DNA from: UBA4292 sp002395865
Lineage (GTDB): Bacteria > Bacillota > Clostridia > Lachnospirales > Lachnospiraceae
Assembly (NCBI GenBank): GCA_946533395.1
Contig: CAMNBU010000005.1
Location: forward strand, 18,819 to 82,818
Length of the DNA stretch: 64,000 nucleotides
Direction of reading: 5' to 3'
Made by a program: the position numbers and the translations under genes. Shown piece by piece: positions 8,491 through 16,226 of the stretch. Position 1 is the stretch's first letter, and every line of letters begins with the position of its first letter. The notes beneath the pieces are model-generated. The model saw only the letters and a list, made by a program, of their open reading frames with translations, did no database searches and was not told the DNA's origin.

Positions 8491-9729
8491 TTATCTGACA
8501 TCGTCAACTGCTTTCATCATCGCATTCATTAGATCCGGGTACGCCCAGCTCATGTTAAGGCCCTTAGTCCTCAGAAGTCCGAAGCGCTCTCCGTTGCCCG
8601 AGAAGCTGTGGTTGTCCCACCAGCACACAGGCACTCCGATCGCCCCGGCGGCCCTCACATAGTAGTCCACCCATTTTACGCGCTCCGCCTCGTTGCTCTT
8701 GTTCATGGCTCCGTACTCGCCGATGATAACGGGAACGCCCTTGCTTATAAACAGCTCATTTATATCCTTCATGAGGGTATCGATATCGCGTGTGTCGTTA
8801 TTCCACTTGTCGGTACCGCTCTTATCGAGCGCGAAGCTGTAGGGAATGTACGCGTGGACGGATATTATCAGGTGGTCATCGTCGGGGTTGGGAAGCTCGA
8901 TGGCCTTTAAGTTCACCGTGGACGAGCTGGCCGCGTAGCCTGTGATCATGAGGAAACGCTTCTCATTCTTGCCGCCGAGCCCTCTTACTGTATCGTAGAA
9001 GACCTTCTCGAGCCTGTTGACTACCGCTCTCGAAGCATCGTCGCCGTACCACTCATTGCCCGCGCCGACCTTTCTCGTCTCGTTCAGTCCCTCGAATATC
9101 AGATGGTCTCCGTAATCCGCAAATCTCGTGCCGATCTGTGTCCAGACAGCCGCGAGCTCCACAGCCGCCGTCTCCTCATTCTCGGGATACGCGTAGCACC
9201 ACTCCTCGTGGTGTGTGTTCAGTATGACGTAGGCGCCGCGCTTGTAGGCATAGTCCACTATCTGCTGGACTCTGTCCATCCACGACTGCTCTATGGTGAA
9301 GTTTTCGTCGTCATGTATGTGGTCGTTCCACGAGACCGGTATCCTTATCACGTTAAAGCCGGCCTCGAGCACCTTGTCTATCTGTATCTGTGAGGTGTAC
9401 TGGGCTCCCCACGCGATCTCAAACGTCGCCGCAGGCGTGTCGATGGGATAGTCCGAGGTTGCATCGAGCGTATTGCCCAGGTTCCATCCCACGCGGATAT
9501 CCTTCACGAAATCCATGGCGGTAATGTCCCTCATCTCGTCCGAGTACTGCACCGGCTCGGTCTCGGGCTCGGTGGGTGCCTGTGTGGTGGTCTCCTGCAC
9601 CTGCTCCGTGGTCTGCGCCTGCGGTGGGGCGGTGGTGGTCTCGGTCTTTCCCGAATCACCCGCACAGCCCGTCAGAGACATGCATATGCAGGCCGCCGCT
9701 ATAAGTCCTTTTTTTCTTTTATTTATCAT
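8491..9729 (-). CDS. glycoside hydrolase family 5 endoglucanase, lipoprotein
   Basis: A 412-residue secreted beta-glucanase anchored as a lipoprotein. The signal ends in the lipobox LTGC (Cys22) and is followed by a T/E/P/Q-rich linker to about residue 60. The GH5 domain shows VGWNLGNTLDA, NTHHEEW, FEGLNETR (acid/base Glu) and VIIGEYGAMN (nucleophile Glu); the first is typical of cellulase and xyloglucanase-like GH5 members. The start at 9729 is preferred because the signal peptide then has a normal short charged N terminus and GGAGG lies 12 nt upstream. An in-frame start 42 nt earlier would give an unusual extension. Likely role is plant polysaccharide breakdown at the cell surface. Confidence 0.9.
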   Translation of the reverse strand: MINKRKKGLIAAACICMSLTGCAGDSGKTETTTAPPQAQTTEQVQETTTQAPTEPETEPVQYSDEMRDITAMDFVKDIRVGWNLGNTLDATSDYPIDTPAATFEIAWGAQYTSQIQIDKVLEAGFNVIRIPVSWNDHIHDDENFTIEQSWMDRVQQIVDYAYKRGAYVILNTHHEEWCYAYPENEETAAVELAAVWTQIGTRFADYGDHLIFEGLNETRKVGAGNEWYGDDASRAVVNRLEKVFYDTVRGLGGKNEKRFLMITGYAASSSTVNLKAIELPNPDDDHLIISVHAYIPYSFALDKSGTDKWNNDTRDIDTLMKDINELFISKGVPVIIGEYGAMNKSNEAERVKWVDYYVRAAGAIGVPVCWWDNHSFSGNGERFGLLRTKGLNMSWAYPDLMNAMMKAVDDVR

Positions 9730-9837
9730 TTCCTGTATTTTCCTCCGGAAACCATAGTTTATTCCGATCAATTGTACGCTTAATTTTAGCCAACACGCAG
9801 ACTTTTGTCAAGAAAATAAATCATAAACAGCGTGCAG

Positions 9838-9863
9838 AAAGGGCACCCGAAAACGGGTGCCCC
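9838..9863 (-). terminator. terminator after the sodium:solute symporter
   Basis: Nine-base arms GGGCACCCG / CGGGTGCCC with a 4-nt loop (9841-9862), followed on the minus strand by a short T tract; 13 bp after the symporter stop codon. Confidence 0.75.
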
Positions 9864-9875
9864 GAGGTGTTATTT

Positions 9876-11471
9876 TCAGTTCTCCTCCTCCACGGGAAGG
9901 CTGTCTCTCACCTTGACCGTGATGGTCTTGTCATAGGATGCAAATGCCTCCTCCACGATCTTCGCGTCAGGCTTTTTGGTAAACGCGCTGACGATCGGAA
10001 CTATAACGAGTCCTCCGACCATGGCCACTACACCCGAGTTGATGGACGACTTGAAGATGTAGCCGAGCACCGGACCCCATCCCGATACATTGATGCCCGC
10101 AAGGCTCACTGCCATCTGAAGGACGGCGATCGAGCAGCCCCAGATGAAGCATACAGCCGTAGCCGCGCCGGTCACATTTTTCGAGTACAGGCTGTAGAGG
10201 AAAGGCGCAAGGAACGCTCCCGCGAGCGCGCCCCACGACACGCCCATCATCTGCGCGATGAATGTCACCGAAGGATTTGCGTCCTTGATGATGGCTATGG
10301 CAGCGCTGACCGCGATGAAGAATACGATGAACACCCTCATGGTGAACACCTGCTTCTTGTCAGTCATCTTGCCGTGTGTGGCAGGCTTGATAACGTCAAG
10401 AGTAAATGTCGAGCTGGATGTGAGCACCAGAGAGGACAGTGTCGACATGGATGCCGAGAGCACCAGCACGATAACTATCGCAATGATCACATCCGGAAGG
10501 GTCGCAAGCATTGCCGGGATGATGGTATCAAAGAGAGGCTTTCCAGTAGCCTGATTGTACACGATACCGGAGTTTGCGTAGAGTCTTCCGAAGCCGCCGA
10601 GGAAGTAGCAGCCGCCTGCGACCACGATGGCGAATACAGTCGAGATGACAGTTCCCTTGTGAATATCGTTCTCGCTCTTGATGGCGTAGAACTTACCCAC
10701 CATCTGGGGAAGACCCCATGTTCCGAGGGATGTGAGGATCACCACGAAGAGAAGCGCGAGCGGATCCGGTCCGAGGAAAGAGGCGTATGCGCCCTTCCAG
10801 CCCGCGTCGCCCTCGATCTGAGAGAGATTTCTCATGGCATCCACGAGGCCGCCGTTTGCGCCTACCACCGAGAGGATGACAGCCGCGATACCGAAGAGCA
10901 TGATGATGCCCTGGATGAAATCATTGACAGCGGTAGCCATATATCCGCCGACGATGACGTAGATACCGGTCAGAACGGCCATCACTGCGATGACCACCCA
11001 GTAGGGCATCTCAAAAACGAGTCCGAAGAGGCTCGACAGTCCGTTGTACAGCGATGCCGTGTAGGGTATCAGAAATATGAATACGATGACCGACGCCGCG
11101 ACCTTGAGAGTGTTGTTGCCGAACCTTTTTCCGAAGAAGTCTGGCATGGTCTTCGCGTCGAAATGCTGCGTCATGACTCTGGTCCTTCTGCCGAGGATGT
11201 TCCATGCCAGAAGCGAACCGATAAATGCGTTGCCCAGACCGGCCCAGGTACTCGACAGACCGAAGTTCCAGCCGAACTGTCCCGCATATCCGACGAATAT
11301 TACCGCGGAGAAATAAGACGTACCGAACGCGAATGCGGTGAGCCAGGGTCCTACGCTTCTGCCGCCTAAGACGAAGCCGTTTACGTCAGTTGCCTTCTTT
11401 CTGGTGTAGAAGCCAACTCCCAGCATGAGAGCAAAGAAGCAGACCAGGAGAATGAGTGTGATGATCTTCAT
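9876..11471 (-). CDS. sodium:solute symporter (SSS family, PutP-like)
   Basis: A 531-residue integral membrane protein with about 13 hydrophobic segments and no signal peptide. The opening LGVGFYTRKKATDVNGFVLG and the following GRSVGPWLTAFAFGTSYFSA are the first-helix region of the SSS family (proline, pantothenate and sugar symporters), and YVIVGGYMATAVNDFIQG is the helix-5/6 signature. Substrate cannot be assigned from sequence alone; PutP-type proline uptake is the nearest resemblance. The gene has its own promoter, with a large palindrome over the -10 box, and its own terminator, so it is a single-gene unit that may be under repressor control. Confidence 0.92.
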   Translation of the reverse strand: MKIITLILLVCFFALMLGVGFYTRKKATDVNGFVLGGRSVGPWLTAFAFGTSYFSAVIFVGYAGQFGWNFGLSSTWAGLGNAFIGSLLAWNILGRRTRVMTQHFDAKTMPDFFGKRFGNNTLKVAASVIVFIFLIPYTASLYNGLSSLFGLVFEMPYWVVIAVMAVLTGIYVIVGGYMATAVNDFIQGIIMLFGIAAVILSVVGANGGLVDAMRNLSQIEGDAGWKGAYASFLGPDPLALLFVVILTSLGTWGLPQMVGKFYAIKSENDIHKGTVISTVFAIVVAGGCYFLGGFGRLYANSGIVYNQATGKPLFDTIIPAMLATLPDVIIAIVIVLVLSASMSTLSSLVLTSSSTFTLDVIKPATHGKMTDKKQVFTMRVFIVFFIAVSAAIAIIKDANPSVTFIAQMMGVSWGALAGAFLAPFLYSLYSKNVTGAATAVCFIWGCSIAVLQMAVSLAGINVSGWGPVLGYIFKSSINSGVVAMVGGLVIVPIVSAFTKKPDAKIVEEAFASYDKTITVKVRDSLPVEEEN

Positions 11472-11499
11472 GTTTTGTGATGACCAGCCTTTCCATATT

Positions 11500-11546
11500 G
11501 ATACTTTAAAGCGTTAAAGCGTTACGCTTTGCCGCTTTAAAGTATC
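11500..11546. promoter_or_regulatory. 47-bp nested palindrome, probable operator of the symporter gene
   Basis: Perfect 14-bp arms GATACTTTAAAGCG (11500-11513) and CGCTTTAAAGTATC (11533-11546) enclose a second palindrome AAAGCGT-T-ACGCTTT (11516-11530). The unit AAAGCG occurs in four half-sites. One outer arm contains the -10 box of the symporter promoter, so occupancy by a protein would block RNA polymerase. A cruciform or RNA hairpin is possible but less likely, because much of the outer arm lies upstream of the expected transcription start. Confidence 0.7.
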
Positions 11547-11567
11547 ACAGAGTTTCGCGGATGTCAA
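11539..11567 (-). promoter_or_regulatory. sigma-A type promoter of the symporter gene
   Basis: On the minus strand: TTGACA (11562-11567), 17-bp spacer, TACTTT (11539-11544). The -10 lies inside the palindrome arm. The 5' untranslated region would be about 60 nt. Confidence 0.6.
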
Positions 11568-11617
11568 GCACTTTTTAAAGTTTTTGTGTCCTTCTTATTT
11601 TTTAAGTTATTCCCACA

Positions 11618-11775
11618 TCGATTATTTTTTCAATTTCCAGTGGCAATTTCAGCTGACGTGTTGTATAATAGCCACTGGTATTATTGGGTTTTTGCACGAA
11701 ATCATTATACCAAAAAATCGCTGTAAGCGCTATGCCTACAGCGATTTTTCTTTATGAACTATTTTACAGCCCCGA
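11618..11775 (+). repeat. direct repeat copy 1 (139 bp identical to copy 2)
   Basis: Bases 11618-11756 are identical to 15068-15206. A little similarity continues to a shared ACAGCCCC. The block contains CCAGTGGC/GCCACTGG as an inverted pair, a TATAAT box at 11664-11669 with a weak TGGCAA 17 bp upstream, and a 13-bp terminator-like hairpin AAAAATCGCTGTA / TACAGCGATTTTT (11713-11725 and 11737-11749). It looks like a short mobile element or insertion-sequence remnant that keeps a promoter and a terminator but no gene. No transposase is encoded. The rest of this 440-bp gap (11776-11911) shows nothing I can name. Confidence 0.85.
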
Positions 11776-11911
11776 TTCCTAGGCGAAAGTTCGTATGTAT
11801 TTTTGTCAATATCCAATCAGCAAATGATTGCCGGAACCATAAACACACAGTCTACCAAAAACTGTTGAGGTTACCACTTATATAGTTTAACTTCCATGAT
11901 CAAAATGGAGC

Positions 11912-12940
11912 TCATGGCCTTGGTCCGAGGATCACCTTGTTCTTTTCATTTAAAACCAGTTTTTCCAGTTGTTCATATAAAGGAAAGCTCTTTATGAGGG
12001 TTTCGTAGGGTGTGTTTCGAGCAAGCAGAAGATACTGCGGCGATCCGTTTTGCACAGATATCGATGAAAGGACATCGGAATCGGCGATAACATTCATCAG
12101 CTCTATGCACTTATCATAACGCTGCCCGGTCACTTTACTGTTGACCGCTACTGCATCGACATACAGACGTGGCAGATCCTCGCGGTCGCTGAAGCTTATC
12201 GTCTTGATCGATGTCCCGGACATGCGCTTACTCAAAAAGCGCATGCTCTCGCTGAAACCGATATACCCTTTGCCGGCTCCGGAATCATAAGCCAAGGCGA
12301 CCTGAGTATCATCATCCGATTCATGTTCATCGACAGCGAGCTTATCCACAAGAGCCATTACGCTATCCACACCACCACCCGCTGAAGGGTTCGCCTCGCT
12401 TAAAGTGTCTGCCAGGACCTCATGGATATACTGCGGCCTGTTCATGGAAAACTTGGAATTAATCACAAGGATCTCCGATTCGCCGGAGAGATCAGTTAAA
12501 TGCTCTGCTTCTGCAAGCTCAGTACATTCACGATCATAGATCAGATAGTTCCCGCATAAGAAAACAGGAATGCCGTACAGCCTGCCATCCACAGTCAGGC
12601 CTTCCAAGGCAAAGGGAAATATGTCTTCGGACTTTTTTATCTCCTTTTTGTCAATGGGCCGTATCCATTCCTTTTCTATAAGCAGCTCCTGCATGACCGC
12701 ATCATACATAATGACATCTATGCCATCCGGCGCACCGCCCTCATAGCAGTCCCACTCTGCCCTTACAAGCTTTATGTCCGGTTCGATCTCTGCCCAGCGC
12801 TTCTCTATTATTTCGCAGTACTGATCAACTCCGGATATATAGGGATATACAGCATAGGTCAGCGTATCAACGTTGTTTTTCCCGCATGAAGCAAGGAAAA
12901 TCGTAAGCAGCCACGCTATGGCCGCGATCATTTTTTTCAT
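11912..12940 (-). CDS. thiaminase I-like lipoprotein (thiamine pyridinylase family)
   Basis: A 342-residue lipoprotein (lipobox LASC, Cys19). Its fold family is the periplasmic-binding-protein type, but the sequence follows secreted thiaminase I closely as I remember it: YAVYPYISG, EWDCYEGGAPDGIDVIMYD, DIFPFALEG, LYGIPVFLCGNYLIYDRE, GYIGFSESM and PQYLLLARN. The expected catalytic Cys (Cys129, in FLCGN) and the general-base Glu (Glu231, in FSESM) are both present. Thiaminase I replaces the thiazole of thiamine with a base, destroying or salvaging the vitamin. The protein ends at ILGPRP, about 30 residues short of the usual C terminus. SD GGAG lies 9 nt before the ATG. An ordinary solute-binding role is the alternative. 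It sits in a probable acquired island. Confidence 0.75.
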   Translation of the reverse strand: MKKMIAAIAWLLTIFLASCGKNNVDTLTYAVYPYISGVDQYCEIIEKRWAEIEPDIKLVRAEWDCYEGGAPDGIDVIMYDAVMQELLIEKEWIRPIDKKEIKKSEDIFPFALEGLTVDGRLYGIPVFLCGNYLIYDRECTELAEAEHLTDLSGESEILVINSKFSMNRPQYIHEVLADTLSEANPSAGGGVDSVMALVDKLAVDEHESDDDTQVALAYDSGAGKGYIGFSESMRFLSKRMSGTSIKTISFSDREDLPRLYVDAVAVNSKVTGQRYDKCIELMNVIADSDVLSSISVQNGSPQYLLLARNTPYETLIKSFPLYEQLEKLVLNEKNKVILGPRP

Positions 12941-13091
12941 ACTTTAAAACTCCGTTCGCGAAATGATTCTGCTGATCGTTATTCGTCATAATTCCATTTT
13001 GAACGTCCAGTTTCCAATAGATTTTTCATTGTATTTTAGACTTTCTTCTTTTATAAGCTTGAAACCGTTATTAATAGTCGCTTCCGATGGT

Positions 13092-14321
13092 TTATATGTA
13101 TGAAATCGGAAGCGCAACCAAATTCTCTCTAAGATAAGTCTTCTTGTCAATAAGACACAGTATTGCACCCATGCCTCGTTTTTTTTCGGGTATTTTATCA
13201 AGGATGGGATTTGCCTCTCCCATCTCAGCTTTTGGATTTCCTGTCATTTTTATTTCGATCGGATATAACAAACCGTCCTGTTCCAGAATCAGATCGATCT
13301 CGTTCTCTTTTTGGGTCTTGTCCTTTCCGCGGTAATAGAAAACGTTGAAGTGATAATCAAGCCCTTCGTTGCTGTATGACTTCAGAATCTCGGAAACAAC
13401 AAAAGTTTCAAACATACTTCCTGCCACGGCAGAGTTCATTAATGCCCCCGGAGATGTCCACTTTGTCAGGTAGCAAGCCAACCCGGTGTCTCGGAAATAT
13501 ATTTTAGGAGCTTTTATCGCCCTTGAAAGTGCATTGGAACTGTAAGGCTGAAGGATAAACACAATACCGGTTCGTTCCAGAATTGATATCCAGTTTTTTA
13601 TTGTCGGTTCACTTATTCCGACTTCGCCGGCAATATTGGCATAGTTCAGCAGCTCTCCCGTACGTGCGGCAACTGATGTCATAAATTTGGCAAAAGTCAG
13701 ACTGTCGGTATCGATCAGTTCATTTATATCTCTTTCAAGATATGTTGCCACATATGAAGAATAGAAATCTATCCAGTCCCTCTCTACATCATATAATTCC
13801 GGATATGAACCGCCGTGTATATAACTCCATATGTTGTTGTAGGATTTTATTTCTCTTTCCCGTTGCAATATATAATCCGAGGTAGGGATAAAATGCCTAT
13901 TAAAAGAAATACCGTTTAGCTCTCTCATTGACAAACCGGCCATTTCGACTACGGAAACCCTTCCGGCGAGAGACTCGCTTACCCCCTTCATCAACTCTAA
14001 TTTCTGAGAACCTGAAAGGATAAACTGCCCACGCAGATCTGAGCTGTCGGCCATAAGTTTTATATTTTCAAGAATACCCGGTTCCTTTTGAACCTCATCT
14101 ATAAAAAGCGGGCATGGATTGTTCAAGAAAAACAGTTTAGGTTCTTCTCTTGCCTGAAGTCTTGTAAGTTGGTCATCAAAACAAGCCTTGTTATATTCAG
14201 AAAAGACATGGTTTATAAGAGTGGATTTGCCAACCTGCCTTGACCCGGTCAATAATAGGCATTTGCTCTGGCCTGCTCTTCTTTTTATTATATCCGTAAT
14301 TGCTCTTTCTATGTATCCCAT
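13092..14321 (-). CDS. AAA family ATPase with C-terminal DUF4143
   Basis: A 409-residue protein of the AAA_14/DUF4143 group: Walker A LLTGSRQVGKST, Walker B CPLFIDEVQKEPG, a sensor-like FILSGSQKLELM, then a winged-helix-like section and a C-terminal DUF4143 nuclease-like domain with NEIDLILEQDGLLYPIEIK (E...D...ExK, resembling a PD-(D/E)xK core). These proteins are widespread in mobile and accessory DNA; their biochemical role is not established. ATG 14321 is chosen because GGAG lies 9 nt upstream. The gene appears more A+T-rich than the flanking chromosome, in keeping with the rest of the 11.6-15.2 kb island. Confidence 0.88.
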   Translation of the reverse strand: MGYIERAITDIIKRRAGQSKCLLLTGSRQVGKSTLINHVFSEYNKACFDDQLTRLQAREEPKLFFLNNPCPLFIDEVQKEPGILENIKLMADSSDLRGQFILSGSQKLELMKGVSESLAGRVSVVEMAGLSMRELNGISFNRHFIPTSDYILQREREIKSYNNIWSYIHGGSYPELYDVERDWIDFYSSYVATYLERDINELIDTDSLTFAKFMTSVAARTGELLNYANIAGEVGISEPTIKNWISILERTGIVFILQPYSSNALSRAIKAPKIYFRDTGLACYLTKWTSPGALMNSAVAGSMFETFVVSEILKSYSNEGLDYHFNVFYYRGKDKTQKENEIDLILEQDGLLYPIEIKMTGNPKAEMGEANPILDKIPEKKRGMGAILCLIDKKTYLRENLVALPISYI

Positions 14322-14429
14322 ATGCACGCGCTCCGACTAATCTAAACTCTGATTTTATATTAGCCGCATTTTTACATTCTGTCAATAGTGAAATATAGAT
14401 CAGTTTAGGGAAAAAAATGCCCACCGAAT

Positions 14430-14603
14430 CTACTCTTCTATCGAATACTGCAGCAATTCATACTTTAACCGGCAGCCTTCATATATATCTTCCGGCAGAA
14501 GAGCTCTTGCAACAAGCTTCAGATCATCTGACTCTTCATCGATCCTTTTAAGGTTTGCATAATCTCCCTCAATGCTGACGACTTCATAATACATGGTTAC
14601 CAT
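14430..14603 (-). CDS. small DUF3006-like protein
   Basis: A 57-residue open frame beginning MVTMYYEVVSIEGDYANLKR and containing RALLPEDIYEGCRLKYEL. The pattern (short beta strands, IEGDYA near the start, LP followed by EG) resembles DUF3006-type small proteins, though the match is by eye. GGAGG lies 9 nt upstream of the ATG at 14603. It starts 22 nt after the stop of the next gene, so they are probably co-transcribed. Function unknown. Confidence 0.6.
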   Translation of the reverse strand: MVTMYYEVVSIEGDYANLKRIDEESDDLKLVARALLPEDIYEGCRLKYELLQYSIEE

Positions 14604-14625
14604 ATTCTCATTCCTCCGTTTTCAT

Positions 14626-14859
14626 CTATGTCATATATCCACACCCTTTTTTCTTGGGTGCTTCCATGCCTGACTCGTACCTTGCCCTGAATTCCATATT
14701 AATATCGCGTATTTCCTTCTTCCCGTCGATATAATCCTGATACATTTCAACAAGTCCGGACATGCAGCCGTCGCACAAACCATTGATGTTGCCGATGGAT
14801 TCGGCTACTATCTGCTCGCGCTCTTCTCTGGTCGTATCTTTTATCAAAATCGAAGTCAT
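14626..14859 (-). CDS. small conserved-type protein with CxxC, unknown function
   Basis: A 77-residue soluble protein beginning MTSILIKDTTREEREQIV and containing GLCDGCMSGLVEMYQDYIDG. The CDGC pair could bind metal or be redox active. The C terminus is basic with a single further Cys (KKKGCGYMT). I do not recognise a named family. It lies between the permease remnant (20 nt upstream) and the 57-residue gene, and both small genes follow the same strand as the permease, so they may once have been one operon. Confidence 0.65.
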   Translation of the reverse strand: MTSILIKDTTREEREQIVAESIGNINGLCDGCMSGLVEMYQDYIDGKKEIRDINMEFRARYESGMEAPKKKGCGYMT

Positions 14860-14879
14860 TTTGTGCTCCTATTTTATTT

Positions 14880-15067
14880 TTATTCAATCCTGAGTGCCGC
14901 AACCGGGTCACGCTTGGCTGCCTTCTTTGCGGGGATAAATCCTCCGATCATGGTAAGGAAGGTGGTGAGCGCAATGAGCAGCAAAGCATACAGCAACTGG
15001 AGTTTTGCAGAAACATCAAATCCAGAAGATACATATATCGCAGAATGAATATACCGGGTCAGCAACG
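14880..15067 (-). pseudogene. C-terminal remnant of an FtsX-like ABC transporter permease
   Basis: About 60 codons ending with a hydrophobic segment (LLYALLLIALTTFLTMIGG) and FIPAKKAAKRDPVAALRIE then stop, the characteristic end of MacB/FtsX-type permeases. The frame has no real start: the homologous sequence stops within a few bases of the left edge of repeat copy 2 (15068). The gene has therefore lost its upstream several hundred codons, by deletion or insertion at the repeat. No matching ATPase gene is nearby. Confidence 0.8.
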
Positions 15068-15225
15068 TCGATTATTTTTTCAATTTCCAGTGGCAATTTC
15101 AGCTGACGTGTTGTATAATAGCCACTGGTATTATTGGGTTTTTGCACGAAATCATTATACCAAAAAATCGCTGTAAGCGCTATGCCTACAGCGATTTTTC
15201 TTTATGTACTTTTTTTACAGCCCCT
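15068..15225 (+). repeat. direct repeat copy 2
   Basis: Second copy of the 139-bp repeat, identical to 11618-11756 and spaced exactly 3450 bp from it in the same orientation. It carries the same TATAAT box and terminator-like hairpin (15163-15199). Its left edge abuts the truncated permease; its right edge comes within about 15 bp of the aldo/keto reductase stop codon, where the hairpin may also serve as terminator. Confidence 0.85.
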
Positions 15226-15236
15226 TTTATATCGAC

Positions 15237-16226
15237 TTATTTTGAGAGCCTGTCGATCGCATCCAGTTCATCCTGCGTGAATGTGATGTTCTCGGTTGCC
15301 TTGATATTGTCCAATATCTGCGAAGGCCTGGACGCCCCAATTAGTACGGAGGTGATTCTGCCGTCGTGAAGGAGCCATGCAAGCGCCATCTCCGCAAGCG
15401 TCTGTCCACGACTCTCGGCTATCCTGTTCAGCTCCCTGATATTATCCAGCTTCTCCCCCGAGACCTGATCCTCCTTCAGAAATCTTCCGTCCGTGCGTAC
15501 CCTACTGTCCTCCGGAATGCCCTTCAGATATCTGTCGGTAAGCATGCCCTGAGCAAGAGGCGAAAAGCATATGATTCCCTTGCCAAGGCGGTTTGAATTC
15601 TCCTTCAAGCCATTCTCCTCTATACCGCGGTCCAGAATATTGTACCTGTTCTGGTTGATAATGAAGGGTACCTTTCTCTCCTCCAGTATCGCCGCAGCCG
15701 CAGAAAGCGTTGCCCCGTCGTAGTTTGAAAGGCCCACATAGAGCGCTTTGCCGCTTCTCACTATCTGCTCCAGAGCCCCCATGGTCTCCTCGAGCGGCGT
15801 GTCCGGATCCATCCTGTGATGATAGAATATATCCACATAATCGAGTCCCAGCCGCTTTAAAGACTGATCAAGACTCGCGATAAGATATTTCCTGCTCCCC
15901 CAGTCGCCGTAGGGACCCGGCCACATATCGTATCCCGCCTTGGTGGAAATGATCATCTCATCGCGGTATGGTCGGAAATGCTCTGCCATTATCCTCCCGA
16001 AATTGCTCTCCGCGCTCCCCGGCTTCGGCCCGTAATTATTTGCCAGATCAAAATGCGTGATGCCGTTGTCGAAGGCGGTAAAACACATCTGTTCCATATT
16101 TGCATAGCACCCGGTATCCCCGAAATTGTGCCACAGCCCCAGCGACACCGCCGGAAGCATAAGCCCGCTCTTCCCGCAGCGGTTGTACTTCATTTTTTCA
16201 TACCGGCCTTCATTTGCTACATACAT
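15237..16226 (-). CDS. aldo/keto reductase (YghZ-like)
   Basis: A 329-residue NADPH-dependent oxidoreductase of the AKR superfamily. The catalytic tetrad is visible: Asp and Tyr in HFDLANNYGPKPG, Lys in IISTKAGYDMWPGPYG, His in DIFYHHRMDPDTPLEETM. The long loop after the Lys (WPGPYGDWGSRKYL) and the segment LARSL-like SLDQSLKRLGLDYVD match the YghZ/L-glyceraldehyde-3-phosphate reductase subgroup. Start ATG 16226 has AGGAGG 8 nt upstream. It overlaps the 3' end of the upstream kinase-like gene by 17 nt, so the two are translationally coupled. Physiological substrate is unknown. Confidence 0.93.
   Translation of the reverse strand: MYVANEGRYEKMKYNRCGKSGLMLPAVSLGLWHNFGDTGCYANMEQMCFTAFDNGITHFDLANNYGPKPGSAESNFGRIMAEHFRPYRDEMIISTKAGYDMWPGPYGDWGSRKYLIASLDQSLKRLGLDYVDIFYHHRMDPDTPLEETMGALEQIVRSGKALYVGLSNYDGATLSAAAAILEERKVPFIINQNRYNILDRGIEENGLKENSNRLGKGIICFSPLAQGMLTDRYLKGIPEDSRVRTDGRFLKEDQVSGEKLDNIRELNRIAESRGQTLAEMALAWLLHDGRITSVLIGASRPSQILDNIKATENITFTQDELDAIDRLSK

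Noticed and set aside
13079..13114. Hairpin CGCTTCCGAT/ATCGGAAGCG at the ATPase stop codon
   Set aside because: Perfect 10-bp arms, but there is no T run on either strand, so it is not called a terminator; it may stabilise the mRNA end or be chance.
12986..13201. 71-codon minus-strand frame overlapping the 3' end of the DUF4143 ATPase
   Set aside because: Its first half is an out-of-frame reading of the ATPase gene. The last 30 codons outside the ATPase (ending NWTFKMEL) look protein-like and could be a remnant of another gene, but there is no start codon or SD there and I cannot name a family.
11618..15225. Composite transposon bounded by insertion sequences
   Set aside because: The flanking repeats contain no transposase, and I find no matching terminal inverted repeats or target-site duplications, so only direct repeats and a possible recombinational island are claimed.
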